Source: CAJINA01 sp964647585 (lineage in GTDB: Bacteria > Desulfobacterota > Desulfobacteria > Desulfobacterales > CAJINA01). Taken from it: 64,000 nt of DNA. The notes below the pieces were generated by a model. The model worked only from the letters and a program-made list of their open reading frames with translations, was not told where the DNA came from and did not search any database. Position 1 is the first letter of the stretch. The number at the start of each line of letters is the position of its first letter. Both the position numbers and the translations under genes were made by a program. This document shows positions 1 to 8,381 of the stretch, piece after piece. Location: positions 21,072-85,071 of the forward strand of contig CAZYGG010000007.1 of assembly GCA_964647585.1 (NCBI GenBank). The letters run 5' to 3'.

Positions 1-81
1 AAAATGATAGACTTATCTCTGCTTCTATATAGTATAACGCCATAATTTACAATATTAAAATTACAACCGAAGGAGGCTCGT

Positions 82-1470
82 ATGAAAGAAAAAGTGGGTA
101 GCGGCTATTATAAAATGCTTGATCCGAAATACAAATACCCGAAGTGTTTTTGTACGGATGAAGATATCAGAATGGCGGTGGCGATCAGGGAATTTACCAA
201 TAAGGCATTGATGCCAATTCGTCAAGATTTTGAGGGCGGATGGCACAAAGACGAGAAACTCGGCATAGAAACACTGCACAAGTACTATAAAGAGTGTGTG
301 AAACTGGGATTGACCGCTTCGAATCTTCCTGAGAAATTCGGTGGATTGGGCTTGTCCCCGGTCGTCCGGCAGATGATCAATATCGAACTTTCCAGGGCGG
401 AAATCGGGCTAGCAACAATGGTCGGTAAGATTCACTGGGTGGTCTCCTTCATGATGGCTGCGGGCCGGGACGACCTGCTTGAAGAGTTTGCCCCACAAAT
501 AGCCGGTGAAGAGGCCTGGACGGCCTGTACCTGTATCAGCGAACCATCCGGTGGCGCCAGCATCGAAGATCCAGCCTTCGATTTTAGGACCATCCGCACG
601 CGCATGGAGATCCAAGGAGACGAAGTTGTCATTAACGGGCGCAAGCTATGGCCCGGCCCGGCCGGCCCCAATGATCGCTTCGAAAGTGATTATCTGAAAG
701 GCCATATCGGCTATTGGACGGTTGTGCAGCGTGATCCCCAATTGGGGGCGGCGGGCGCCAGTATCGTATACGTTCCACCGGACGCCAAGGGATTCAGTTG
801 TACCCTGCCTTTTGAAAAGATGGGCCTGACATATTCCGATGAGAATGGGGAGTTGGTGTACGATAATGTCCGACTTCCCAAACGATATGTTCTGGACTTA
901 GATAAACCAAACCTGGGGGCCAACATAATTGAAGGGTACGTTATCGGCCTGGGTAGGCTTGCCGGTGCCGCGCGGCTGGTAGGTGTCGCCGAAGCAGTTC
1001 TCGAAATTGCTTTAGACTGGACGGGCGGTCGAGAAATAGCCGGTGTTCCTGTCAGGGAACGCTCATTTTTTGCGTCAATCCTGGCCGAGATGACCAGAAA
1101 GATTGAACTGGCCCGGAATTATATTCTCAGCGTGACCTGGCAGTTAACTGATACTGACACCTATGGAGCTCCCTGGACGCGGGAGATGATTGCCAAGTTT
1201 TCTATTGCCAGATCATATGCCGGTGATGCCGCCGAGTTTTGTACCAATCGGGCGATGGAGTTGATGGGTTCCTACGGGTACGTGTATGAAGGCCATGTTG
1301 AAAAATACATGCGCGATTACAAGATCGTTAAGATGTGGCTGGGCGGTGCCCAGCGTGACCGGCTCGATATTGCCCAAGGCCTTTATGGACCTTTTAAATG
1401 GGGCGGTATGCAGCAGTGGTTGGATGAGGGCGGACTGGTCACGGAAGGGTTCGGCAGCCTCAAGTACTGA
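82..1470 (+). CDS. acyl-CoA dehydrogenase family protein
   Basis: A 462-residue flavoprotein of the acyl-CoA dehydrogenase fold, expected to oxidise or otherwise transform a CoA thioester in the cytoplasm using FAD. The N-terminal helical domain is followed by the FAD-contacting segment with CTCISEPSGGAS (about residues 149-160) and a C-terminal helical domain with MGSYGYVYEGHVEKYMRD. A strong AGGAGG at 71-76 fixes the ATG. The family's C-terminal motif IYEGT, which carries the catalytic glutamate in medium-chain enzymes, reads MWLGGAQ here (residues 418-424). The base may therefore lie elsewhere, as in isovaleryl-CoA dehydrogenase, or the reaction may not be a normal dehydrogenation. The substrate is unknown. 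A metallo-hydrolase gene follows on the same strand. Confidence 0.85.
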   Translation: MKEKVGSGYYKMLDPKYKYPKCFCTDEDIRMAVAIREFTNKALMPIRQDFEGGWHKDEKLGIETLHKYYKECVKLGLTASNLPEKFGGLGLSPVVRQMINIELSRAEIGLATMVGKIHWVVSFMMAAGRDDLLEEFAPQIAGEEAWTACTCISEPSGGASIEDPAFDFRTIRTRMEIQGDEVVINGRKLWPGPAGPNDRFESDYLKGHIGYWTVVQRDPQLGAAGASIVYVPPDAKGFSCTLPFEKMGLTYSDENGELVYDNVRLPKRYVLDLDKPNLGANIIEGYVIGLGRLAGAARLVGVAEAVLEIALDWTGGREIAGVPVRERSFFASILAEMTRKIELARNYILSVTWQLTDTDTYGAPWTREMIAKFSIARSYAGDAAEFCTNRAMELMGSYGYVYEGHVEKYMRDYKIVKMWLGGAQRDRLDIAQGLYGPFKWGGMQQWLDEGGLVTEGFGSLKY

Positions 1471-1601
1471 TGGGTTCCCATGTCGGCAACAGCTGTCTTG
1501 AAACGATTTATGGGTCAGTTGCCCCGGGAATCTAATTGCAGAGGGGCATTGGGGATTTTCAACGAGATAAATGAACTTTTAACTTGAAAGGAGTAGATGC
1601 T

Positions 1602-2402
1602 ATGAAATTAAGGCTTTTAGATTACGGGGCATTGACCGCGGATGAAGGCTGGGTTTTTGAGGCTTCCGGGGTGGCAACGAAAAGCAACCCTGCGCCGCCA
1701 TCGCAAAGACGTGATTTCCAGATGGTCGGTGCGCTTATCGAGCACCCCAAAAGCGGGCTGATACTGTATGAGGCCGGCCCGGCGACGAATCACGCCGAAC
1801 TCTGGCCGGAACCCGTTCAAGAAGTTTTTAACATTACGCGGTACGCCGAAGAAAACCAGCTGGATAAGCAGCTGGAAAAGGCTGGTTACAGCGCGAGCGA
1901 TGTGTCGGCAATCATAATCGGTCACATGCACCTAGACCATGCCGGCGGCCTCGAACTGTTCCGCGGGATGGATGTGCCGGTGTATGCGCACGAAGAGGAG
2001 CTGAAATATGCCTTCTACGCGATTGCGACCAAGCAGGACTTCGGCGCCTACCTTCCGCACTACATAGATTCGGCCTTCAACTGGCAGGCCGTCTATGGCG
2101 ATGAGGTCGAATTGTTCGAGGGCATCACCGTATACAACACTCCCGGGCACACCCCAGGCATGTTGTCAATGAAAGCAACCCTGAACGATTCAGAGACCTT
2201 TCTATTCACCTCCGACACCATGTTTTTCAAAGAGAATTGGGATAACGAGACTCCCCCCGGGTGGCTGGTCCGCGACATGACCGGATGGTATCGCAGCCTG
2301 GCAAAACTAAAAAACATTGCCGCTAAGGAAAATGCCAAGGTAGTGTTTGGTCACGATCCCGAGGTCTTCGCACAATATGCCGGCACGGTTCACGGCGGAT
2401 AG
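1602..2402 (+). CDS. metallo-beta-lactamase-fold hydrolase, N-acyl-homoserine-lactonase-like
   Basis: A 266-residue zinc hydrolase of the metallo-beta-lactamase superfamily. The metal motif HMHLDH is at residues 108-113, and later ligands are present in YNTPGHTPG and in a C-terminal VFGHDPE. The arrangement resembles N-acyl-homoserine-lactone lactonases and related lactone or thioester hydrolases. The start at 1602 is preferred over an in-frame TTG at 1584 because a GGAG sits at the right distance before the ATG. It lies 131 bases downstream of the acyl-CoA dehydrogenase-like gene on the same strand, so joint transcription and a thioester or lactone substrate are plausible. Quorum quenching cannot be inferred from this sequence alone. 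Confidence 0.8.
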   Translation: MKLRLLDYGALTADEGWVFEASGVATKSNPAPPSQRRDFQMVGALIEHPKSGLILYEAGPATNHAELWPEPVQEVFNITRYAEENQLDKQLEKAGYSASDVSAIIIGHMHLDHAGGLELFRGMDVPVYAHEEELKYAFYAIATKQDFGAYLPHYIDSAFNWQAVYGDEVELFEGITVYNTPGHTPGMLSMKATLNDSETFLFTSDTMFFKENWDNETPPGWLVRDMTGWYRSLAKLKNIAAKENAKVVFGHDPEVFAQYAGTVHGG

Positions 2403-2614
2403 GAAACTGCCCGGCAAGGCAAAACCTGTATCTCGAAACCGGTGTCTGCCCTGAATAAGTTTTAACCATGGCAGGAGACAAACTAAAGATAGAGCAGGCA
2501 CCGGTTATCTCTCAGAGCTCACTTCAGCTGATCAGAGATCAAAGGCAAGCTAAGCCCTGTATATAAATGAGGAGGGGTGTGGGTAAAATCGCGGGGACCG
2601 CGTCCGGCAGTGCA

Positions 2615-2658
2615 CACCGGCAGCAGGGCGCGCGTAGCGAAGCCGCTGCTGTCCGGTG
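2615..2658. other. long GC-rich hairpin
   Basis: CACCGGCAGCAG (2615-2626) pairs with CTGCTG-T-CCGGTG (2646-2658), twelve base pairs with one bulged T. A smaller GGC/GCC pairing lies inside, and CGCG-GGGAC-CGCG lies just upstream at about 2590-2602. No T-tract follows, so it is not a standard terminator. It sits at the junction between GC-rich DNA and the AT-rich island. The rest of 2403-2710 shows no convincing gene. Confidence 0.4.
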
Positions 2659-2710
2659 GAACGACTTGATATGTGTAAATGATACAGTTGCCAATTGGGT
2701 AGCTTTCTTT

Positions 2711-3442
2711 TTAATTCTTTTTAAGATGATAAATATTCATTTTATCATTTAAGAATGTCGGCTGATGATCTGAATATGAAATCTGTAACCGCTGCAATTT
2801 TTTAATTATACGCGCACAATCATTTGAGCCAATTCTTTCGCGATCAAAATGATACGTACAAAGCTCGGCCTGATTATTAAATTTGGCCATGGCATTGAAG
2901 GTGTCTTGGTTCTTCAATATAAAACAGCTATTCATTATACTTTCGAAAGTTTCATTGATTTTATTGGTTTCATCATTAAAAAGGTTAAAAAATTGCTGTA
3001 ATTCTCCATTGCATGAGGGCTCTATAATCAATAGAGCGCCAGTTCTTGTTAATACTCTATCAGCTTCCTTTAAGGCTATACTGGCATTTTGATGATGCAA
3101 GGAAAGTGTGAAAAGTACAACATCAAAAATTGAATCTTCGAATTCCAAAGATTCTCCGTTGCCAATTCTAAAATCTATATTACTAAATTTTGACTTTGCC
3201 TTAATAATGGCGTTATTGTCTGGATCAATTCCTATGTAGTTTTCAGTTCCATCCGCCAAAAGAGATGATATATTACCGTTACCACACCCTATTTCAAGTA
3301 CGGTTTTCTTTTTGAAATTGATATATTTTTTGATTGATTTGATAGTTATTTGTTCTTTATCATATTCCATAAAAAATCCATTAATTAATATAGGCTTTAG
3401 GCTCTGATCTATGTGCCAAATCAGTTCATTGCATTTACACAT
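2711..3442 (-). CDS. class I SAM-dependent methyltransferase
   Basis: A 243-residue Rossmann-fold methyltransferase. Motif I reads VLEIGCGNGN, followed by the acidic adenosine/ribose-binding segment YIGIDPD, motif IV-like FDVVLFTLSLHH and ALLIIEPS. This is the Methyltransf_11/25 pattern used on small molecules, lipids or proteins; the acceptor cannot be told. An internal Met at MEYDKE is an alternative start. Its codons are markedly AT-rich compared with neighbouring genes, and it stands alone facing the opposite strand inside an AT-rich island carrying a dispersed repeat, which suggests acquisition by transfer. Confidence 0.8.
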   Translation of the reverse strand: MCKCNELIWHIDQSLKPILINGFFMEYDKEQITIKSIKKYINFKKKTVLEIGCGNGNISSLLADGTENYIGIDPDNNAIIKAKSKFSNIDFRIGNGESLEFEDSIFDVVLFTLSLHHQNASIALKEADRVLTRTGALLIIEPSCNGELQQFFNLFNDETNKINETFESIMNSCFILKNQDTFNAMAKFNNQAELCTYHFDRERIGSNDCARIIKKLQRLQISYSDHQPTFLNDKMNIYHLKKN

Positions 3443-3566
3443 ATTTTGTTATTATGCTGCCAGCGTGTTTTTTGCCAATTTAGTTATCAGCAAAATCAAG
3501 TGTCATATTTGAGCTTTTCCGCAGACTTTCGATTGCAGATAACTTGATAATCATCTAAAATCCGAT

Positions 3567-3639
3567 CAAGTTACAGATATATTGAGTCTGTACGAAACCG
3601 CTTCGCGGCAGTTTTAGACCGCCTTTCATAATAGATTCG
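3567..3639. repeat. dispersed repeat, copy 1 (identical 50 bases recur at the right window edge)
   Basis: Bases 3590-3639 are identical to 63951-64000, and the preceding bases 3571-3589 are about 80% identical to 63932-63950. The unit contains the small hairpin CCGC-TTC-GCGG. The second copy runs off the window, so its full length is unknown. Confidence 0.85.
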
Positions 3640-3880
3640 CGGTTCATGATAGTCTTTTAGAAAATCTGTAATTACGTTGAAATTTTTCTGCGAATGTCGA
3701 AATTTCCCCTTTCAATAATATTAAAGCCATGCAATATTAGATACTGTAATTATTATGAAAAATAGAAAGTCGATACTTTACCCATATAGCACCTTTCATG
3801 CCAAAGTGATCGACGGCTTCGCACATACTTGTTTTATCAATAATCCCTCGATCAAATATCATAGTTTTCAGGAGTAAAAT

Positions 3881-3918
3881 AAGGCCGAGTTTTTCACCAA
3901 AGCTTCGGCCTTTTGTTT
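3881..3918 (+). terminator. probable Rho-independent terminator
   Basis: AAGGCCGA (3881-3888) pairs with TCGGCCTT (3905-3912), followed by TTTTGTTT. An A-rich run precedes the stem, so it may work in both directions. No clear gene ends here on the plus strand. Confidence 0.55.
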
Positions 3919-4062
3919 GGCGGGACTATCGATACAACCCTTATTATCTATCATAACTTTCGTTAAATTTTAGGCACCATGGTTCAAGGTTGTCAGGTAA
4001 GCAAACCTTTCATCTAAAGGCATCCCAAAACCGGCTCCTTTGCACCCGGATTCTCTCCCTTT

Positions 4063-4719
4063 TCAATCCTCCCCATGAAACTGCCGGATATGCTTCTCCT
4101 GGAAGGTATACGACCAGTGCCGGTACTTCATGAAGCGGGCCGCCCCTTCCCGGTCGCCGGCTTCGATGAACTCGATGAACAGGTCGTGTTCGGCACAGTT
4201 GCTTTTTTCCCAGTCTACATTGTACCGGTGGCGGGGGAAATCGTACAGGCGCTGTTTCAGGGGTGTGATCAGGCGCAGCATCGTCTTGTTCGCGCCGAGA
4301 TCCAGGAAAACGCCGTGGAATTCGAGATTCAGCCGGTAGTAGTTTTCGTGATCTTCACGCGCGAGCGCTGTCTTCTGGTCCTGGTTGAGCTGTTTCATCC
4401 TGCCGATGTGGTCCGGGGTTATCTGGTGGAAGACGTCCAGCACAACCGAGGCTTCCAGGGCGCCCAGGATGTCATAATATTCCCTGACATCCTCAAGGGT
4501 CAGCTTATTTACCATCACCCCCCGGCGTGGAAGGATAGAGACGAAACCTTCAGCTTCAAGCTGTATGAGGGCGTCCCGCAGGGGCGTCTTGCTGATCCCC
4601 AGCTTATTGCTGATCTCGTTGAGATTCAAGGTCGCGCCCGGGGCCAGTTCTCCGGTCTGCATCCCGTCCCGAAGATACAGGTAGATTTGTTCCCTTAAAG
4701 ATTGGGTATTGATGTTCAT
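4063..4719 (-). CDS. GntR-family transcriptional regulator, FCD type
   Basis: A 218-residue regulator with an N-terminal winged helix (residues about 5-70, including LNLNEISNKLGISKTPLRDALIQL) and a C-terminal all-helical FCD ligand domain whose histidines (EFHGVF, AEHDLF, KYRHW) are the usual metal or ligand site. It is the last gene of the xsc-tpa-gntR unit; its ATG lies one base after the tpa stop. That position suggests it senses taurine, sulfoacetaldehyde or a product and controls the operon. A 7-7-7 inverted repeat upstream of xsc (8128-8148) is the candidate operator. Confidence 0.88.
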   Translation of the reverse strand: MNINTQSLREQIYLYLRDGMQTGELAPGATLNLNEISNKLGISKTPLRDALIQLEAEGFVSILPRRGVMVNKLTLEDVREYYDILGALEASVVLDVFHQITPDHIGRMKQLNQDQKTALAREDHENYYRLNLEFHGVFLDLGANKTMLRLITPLKQRLYDFPRHRYNVDWEKSNCAEHDLFIEFIEAGDREGAARFMKYRHWSYTFQEKHIRQFHGED

Positions 4720-4720
4720 A

Positions 4721-6118
4721 TCAGCACGATTTCTCGATGGCCTTTTTTACGGCCGCGACTATCAGGTCCACCTGGTCGCGGGTAATGACCAGGGCCGGCG
4801 CGAAATTCATGATGTTATTCAGGCCGGGAATGCTGCTGTTGGTCCGGCCGGCCAGAACCCCTTCAGCCGCCAGGTCGCCCATGAGTTTTGCCATGGCCGC
4901 TTCAGATACGGGCGCCCGGGTAGCTTTATCCTCAACAAATTCTATCCCACAAAACAGGCCCTTGCCACGCACATCCCCGACAATGGGCAGGTCCGCCAGT
5001 TCCATTAAGCGATCAAGCAGGTAGGCCCCCAGAACCCGGCTGTTTTCCACGAGGTTTTCTTCTTCAATAATACGGGTGCTCTCCAGGGCGGCAACGGTAG
5101 CCCCGGCGCAACCGCCATAGGTGCTGATGTCACGAAAGTAGTTGGTGCCCTCTTCGGGATCGGCCGGATCGCAGAGGAACTTGTCGAAGATCTCCTGGCG
5201 GGCGGCCATGGCGGAAAGCGGCATGTAAGAACTGGCCAGCCCCTTGGCCATGGTGACCATGTCCGGATCCGCATCAAATTGCTCAAATCCCCAGAATTTG
5301 CCGGTGCGGCCAAAACCGCAAACCACTTCATCCATGATCAGGTAGATGCCGTACTTATTGCAGATATCCTGGAGGATGGGGAAATATTCCGGCACCGGCA
5401 CGATAATGCCGCCGCCGGCCGTAATCGGCTCCACAATGCAGCCGCCGATGGTATCCGGCCCTTCCTTGAGGATGACCGCCTCCACACTGCGGGCACAATC
5501 GATATCGCAACCGGGGTAAGACTTGTCAAAAGGGCAGCGATAGCACAATGCGTGGGGGAACTCGATGAACCCCTCGGCAAAGGGGCCAAAATCCTGTCTG
5601 CGCTGCAGCTGCCCCGTGGCACTCAGGGCGCCGATGGTCGTCCCGTGATAGTCCCGATCCCGGAAGAGAATTTTATATTTGCCTTTGCGCTCAGTGTCGA
5701 TATGGGACAGCTGGCGGACGATCTTGAACGTCTTTTCATTGGCCTCGGATCCGCTGTTCGAAAAAAAGACCTTGCCGAGATTGGGGAGCAGTTCGATAAG
5801 CTTGGCGGCAAATTTGATGGTGGGAATATTGCCAACCGTTCCGGCGTAGTAGCCCAGGGTTTTGAGCTGATCGTAAACGGCCCTGGCGATGCTTTCCCGG
5901 CCGTGGCCCACTATTACGCTCCAGACGCCCCCGGCGGTCGCGTCGAGGTATTCTCTGCCGCGGATGTCCGTTACCCGAAGGCCCTTGCCCGCAACCATAA
6001 TCATCTGCTCAGCAGACTGGAACACCTTGTGGGGTTTGAGGTGGTGCCACAGGTAGTCCCGGTCGCCGCGCACCATCTCTTCCGCATCGTACGCGTTCCA
6101 ATTAACGGTCGCTGCCAT
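4721..6118 (-). CDS. tpa: taurine--pyruvate aminotransferase
   Basis: A 465-residue class III PLP aminotransferase that would convert taurine and pyruvate into sulfoacetaldehyde and alanine. Seen: the substrate/cofactor region FFSNSGSEANE, the aspartate that holds the PLP ring in LIMDEVVCGFGRTGKFWG, and the PLP lysine in TMAKGLASSYMP. The length matches Tpa. The assignment rests largely on context: the gene directly downstream of xsc on the same strand makes the enzyme that consumes sulfoacetaldehyde. AAGGAG precedes the ATG. A cysteine-containing segment, CYRCPFDKSYPGCDIDC, is an insertion of the type seen in this subgroup. Other omega-aminotransferases such as beta-alanine:pyruvate are less likely because of the neighbour. 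Confidence 0.88.
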   Translation of the reverse strand: MAATVNWNAYDAEEMVRGDRDYLWHHLKPHKVFQSAEQMIMVAGKGLRVTDIRGREYLDATAGGVWSVIVGHGRESIARAVYDQLKTLGYYAGTVGNIPTIKFAAKLIELLPNLGKVFFSNSGSEANEKTFKIVRQLSHIDTERKGKYKILFRDRDYHGTTIGALSATGQLQRRQDFGPFAEGFIEFPHALCYRCPFDKSYPGCDIDCARSVEAVILKEGPDTIGGCIVEPITAGGGIIVPVPEYFPILQDICNKYGIYLIMDEVVCGFGRTGKFWGFEQFDADPDMVTMAKGLASSYMPLSAMAARQEIFDKFLCDPADPEEGTNYFRDISTYGGCAGATVAALESTRIIEEENLVENSRVLGAYLLDRLMELADLPIVGDVRGKGLFCGIEFVEDKATRAPVSEAAMAKLMGDLAAEGVLAGRTNSSIPGLNNIMNFAPALVITRDQVDLIVAAVKKAIEKSC

Positions 6119-6203
6119 GTTCTTCTCTCCTTATGCAGGTTATTAGGCTGTAGGCTGAAAACCGTTCGTATTCACTACCCAAAAGCCATCCCTTCAGCCT
6201 TTT

Positions 6204-6258
6204 ACCTTCTACCTTCTACCTTCTACCTTCTACCTTCTACCTTCTACCTTCTACCTTC
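6204..6258. repeat. 7-bp tandem repeat between xsc and tpa
   Basis: Seven perfect copies of ACCTTCT plus a partial eighth lie in the 160-base gap between the xsc stop and the tpa start. On the transcribed strand the mRNA reads repeated AGAAGGU, which contains Shine-Dalgarno-like AGAAGG. Confidence 0.95.
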
Positions 6259-6272
6259 GGCCCTCCGGGCCG
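6258..6272 (-). terminator. GC hairpin just after xsc
   Basis: CGGCCC-TCC-GGGCCG forms a six-pair hairpin seven bases past the xsc stop. There is no T-tract, so it may stabilise or attenuate the xsc message rather than end it. Confidence 0.35.
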
Positions 6273-6278
6273 GGGCTT

Positions 6279-8072
6279 TTATGCATCTGCCCCCTTTTGC
6301 GGACGCATGTCGGCCGCATCGATTCCCGCGACGGCAACCGGTTTTTTCATTGCATCGCGGCGGAAGGGTTCGCCCAGTTCCTTATTGTTCAACACCTCGA
6401 TGAAGGTGGTCTGGCCTGCTTCCATCTGGGCTTTGACGGCCGCACTCAATTGTTCAGTCAAATCGGCCTGGGTGGTGACCTGAACACCTTCCATGCCGCA
6501 CGCTTTGGCGATGCCGGCGTAGGAGACATTGGTGTCAAGCTCGGTACCCACAAAGTTGTCATCATACCATAAGGTGGTATTGCGTTTCTCGGCCCCCCAC
6601 TGATAGTTGCGGAAGATGATCATGGTGATGGCGGGCCACTCATCGCGTCCGCAGGCCGTCATTTCATTCATGGAGATCCCGAAGGCACCGTCACCGGCAA
6701 AACCCACTACCGGAACGTCGGGTTTGGCGATTTTTGCGCCCAGGATGGCCGGGAAACCGTAGCCGCAGGGTCCGAACATGCCCGGGGCCAAGTACTTGCG
6801 GCCCTCTTCAAAGGTCGGATACGCATTTCCGATGGCACAGTTGTTGCCGATATCCGAAGAGATGATGGCCTTCTGGGGCAGGGCTTTGATGATGGCCTGC
6901 CACGCCATGCGGACCGTCATTTTTTCCGGCTCTTTATCCTTGGCACGCTGGTTCCAGGTCGTGCCGGGATCATCTGCTTCGTGATCCATGGCAGCCAGTT
7001 CCTGAGTCCAGTCGGCCTTGGTTTTTGCGATGGTGGCCGTGCGTGCGTCACGGCCCTCGTCGCCGGCTGTAGGCGCAAGCTGAGCCAGTATGGCGTTGGC
7101 CACTTTTTTGGCATCCCCCACAATGCCCACCGTGACGGGCTTGGTAAGACCAATGCGATCAGGGTTGATATCCACCTGAATAATGGCGGCATCCGTCGGC
7201 CAGTAATCGATACCATAGCCCGGCAGGGTAGAGAACGGGTTGAGACGGGTACCCAGAGCCAAAACCACATCCGCCCTGGAAATCAGCTCCATGCCGGCTT
7301 TGGAGCCGTTGTAACCCAACGGGCCGGCAAACAGGGGGTGGCTGCCGGGGAAAGCGTCATTGTGCTGGTAGCCGCAACAGACCGGCGCGTCCAGGCGCTC
7401 AGCCAGCGCGACTGAGTCCTTGATGGCGCCGCCGATCACCACACCGCCGCCATTCAGGATAACCGGGAATTTGGCCCGGGACAGAAGTTCGGCTGCACGG
7501 GCGATGGCTTCTTCCCCGCCGGCCGGACGCTCGAAATCAACGATAGCGGGCAGTTCGATATCGATCACCTGGGTCCAGAAATCACGCGGCACATTGATCT
7601 GAGCCGGGGCGGAGGCGCGCCTGGCCTGCATAATGACCCGGTTAAGCACCTCGGCGATGCGGGACGGATGCAGCACTTCTTCCTGGTAGGCCACCATGTC
7701 TTCAAAAAGGGCCATCTGGGGAACTTCCTGAAAGCCGCCCTGCCCCATGGTCATATTGGCGGCCTGGGCGGTCACCAGCAGCAGCGGCGTGTGGTTCCAG
7801 TAAGCAGTCTTAACCGGTGTTACGAAGTTGGTGATGCCGGGGCCGTTCTGGGCGATCATCATGGACATCTTCCCCGAGGCACGGGTGAATCCGTCGGCCA
7901 TCATACCGGCGTTGCCTTCATGTCCGACATCCCAGAAGGTGATCCCCGCTTTAGGGAAAAGATCTGATATCGGCATAAAAGCCGAACCGATAATACCAAA
8001 TGCATGTTCGATGCCGTGCATCTGAAGAACTTTGATGAAAGCCTCTTCGGTGGTCATTTTAATGGTTGCCAT
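6279..8072 (-). CDS. xsc: sulfoacetaldehyde acetyltransferase
   Basis: A 597-residue thiamine-diphosphate enzyme of the acetolactate-synthase superfamily. Xsc cleaves sulfoacetaldehyde with phosphate into acetyl phosphate and sulfite. The three ThDP domains are visible: the Pyr domain with HGIEHAFGIIGSAFMPISDL and the conserved glutamate in HEGNAGMMADGF, a central Rossmann-like domain, and the PP domain with GDGAFGISMNEMTACGRDEW. The Xsc-specific N-terminus and the length of about 600 residues fit well. AGGAGG precedes the start. With tpa directly downstream, the pair turns taurine into acetyl phosphate (ATP) and sulfite, which a sulfite-reducing anaerobe could respire. No pta, ald or taurine transporter is in the window. 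Confidence 0.93.
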   Translation of the reverse strand: MATIKMTTEEAFIKVLQMHGIEHAFGIIGSAFMPISDLFPKAGITFWDVGHEGNAGMMADGFTRASGKMSMMIAQNGPGITNFVTPVKTAYWNHTPLLLVTAQAANMTMGQGGFQEVPQMALFEDMVAYQEEVLHPSRIAEVLNRVIMQARRASAPAQINVPRDFWTQVIDIELPAIVDFERPAGGEEAIARAAELLSRAKFPVILNGGGVVIGGAIKDSVALAERLDAPVCCGYQHNDAFPGSHPLFAGPLGYNGSKAGMELISRADVVLALGTRLNPFSTLPGYGIDYWPTDAAIIQVDINPDRIGLTKPVTVGIVGDAKKVANAILAQLAPTAGDEGRDARTATIAKTKADWTQELAAMDHEADDPGTTWNQRAKDKEPEKMTVRMAWQAIIKALPQKAIISSDIGNNCAIGNAYPTFEEGRKYLAPGMFGPCGYGFPAILGAKIAKPDVPVVGFAGDGAFGISMNEMTACGRDEWPAITMIIFRNYQWGAEKRNTTLWYDDNFVGTELDTNVSYAGIAKACGMEGVQVTTQADLTEQLSAAVKAQMEAGQTTFIEVLNNKELGEPFRRDAMKKPVAVAGIDAADMRPQKGADA

Positions 8073-8127
8073 TCGCTAAGCCCTCCTAATTGAAATATGG
8101 TATCTGAATAAGCATAGTTATCTGATA

Positions 8128-8148
8128 TCTGATACATCACATATCAGA
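8128..8148. promoter_or_regulatory. candidate operator upstream of xsc
   Basis: Arms TCTGATA (8128-8134) and TATCAGA (8142-8148) form a perfect 7-base inverted repeat with a 7-base spacer. A third TCTGATA lies at 8121-8127. It is about 60-80 bases before the xsc start and is a reasonable site for the FCD regulator encoded at the end of the operon. Confidence 0.5.
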
Positions 8149-8269
8149 CAGCTCGTCAAGATCATTTTTCTACTTTCTACCCTTTGTATTACAGACCTTC
8201 GCCTTTTTGGAAATAATGTTAATAATATATTATAACAAGTAGTTATCAAATTTTAACGGCGTTTAGTGA

Positions 8270-8298
8270 TTGACATATTGAAACGATATTTCTATGGT
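8270..8298 (+). promoter_or_regulatory. sigma-70-like promoter for the truncated gene and selW-like gene
   Basis: TTGACA (8270-8275) and TATGGT (8293-8298) are separated by 17 bases. The start of transcription would be near 8305, about 75 bases before the truncated quinone-reductase gene. Confidence 0.6.
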
Positions 8299-8381
8299 AC
8301 AGCGTCGCCTGAGGAAATTTTGAGCGTTTCACGGACGCTTCTATATCGGGTAACAATACTGTTAATCAAAGGATTTGAAGT

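Larger units (their letters stand above)
3443..4062. other. gene-poor AT-rich segment
   Basis: About 620 bases without a supportable gene. It holds one copy of a dispersed repeat (3567-3639), a 40-codon open frame at 3755-3877 with no recognised family, and a terminator-like hairpin (3881-3918). It probably represents decayed mobile DNA next to the methyltransferase gene. Confidence 0.45.

Noticed and set aside
2615..2658. Possible integron attC site
   Set aside because: The hairpin is long and GC-rich, but the conserved core sequences at both ends (GTTRRRY/RYYYAAC) are missing and no integrase is present.
2567..2752. Small open frame over the GC hairpin
   Set aside because: Mostly encoded by hairpin arms and runs into AT-rich DNA; no recognisable protein.
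3755..3877. 40-codon open frame in the AT-rich island
   Set aside because: No ribosome site, no recognised family, and the AT-rich context makes short open frames likely by chance.
6204..6258. CRISPR-like repeat array
   Set aside because: Units are seven bases and directly adjoining, without spacers.
5279..6403. Long open frame (374 codons) opposite tpa
   Set aside because: It lies wholly antisense to a strongly supported gene with clear motifs and has a low-complexity stretch from the 7-bp repeat; it is a shadow of high-GC coding.
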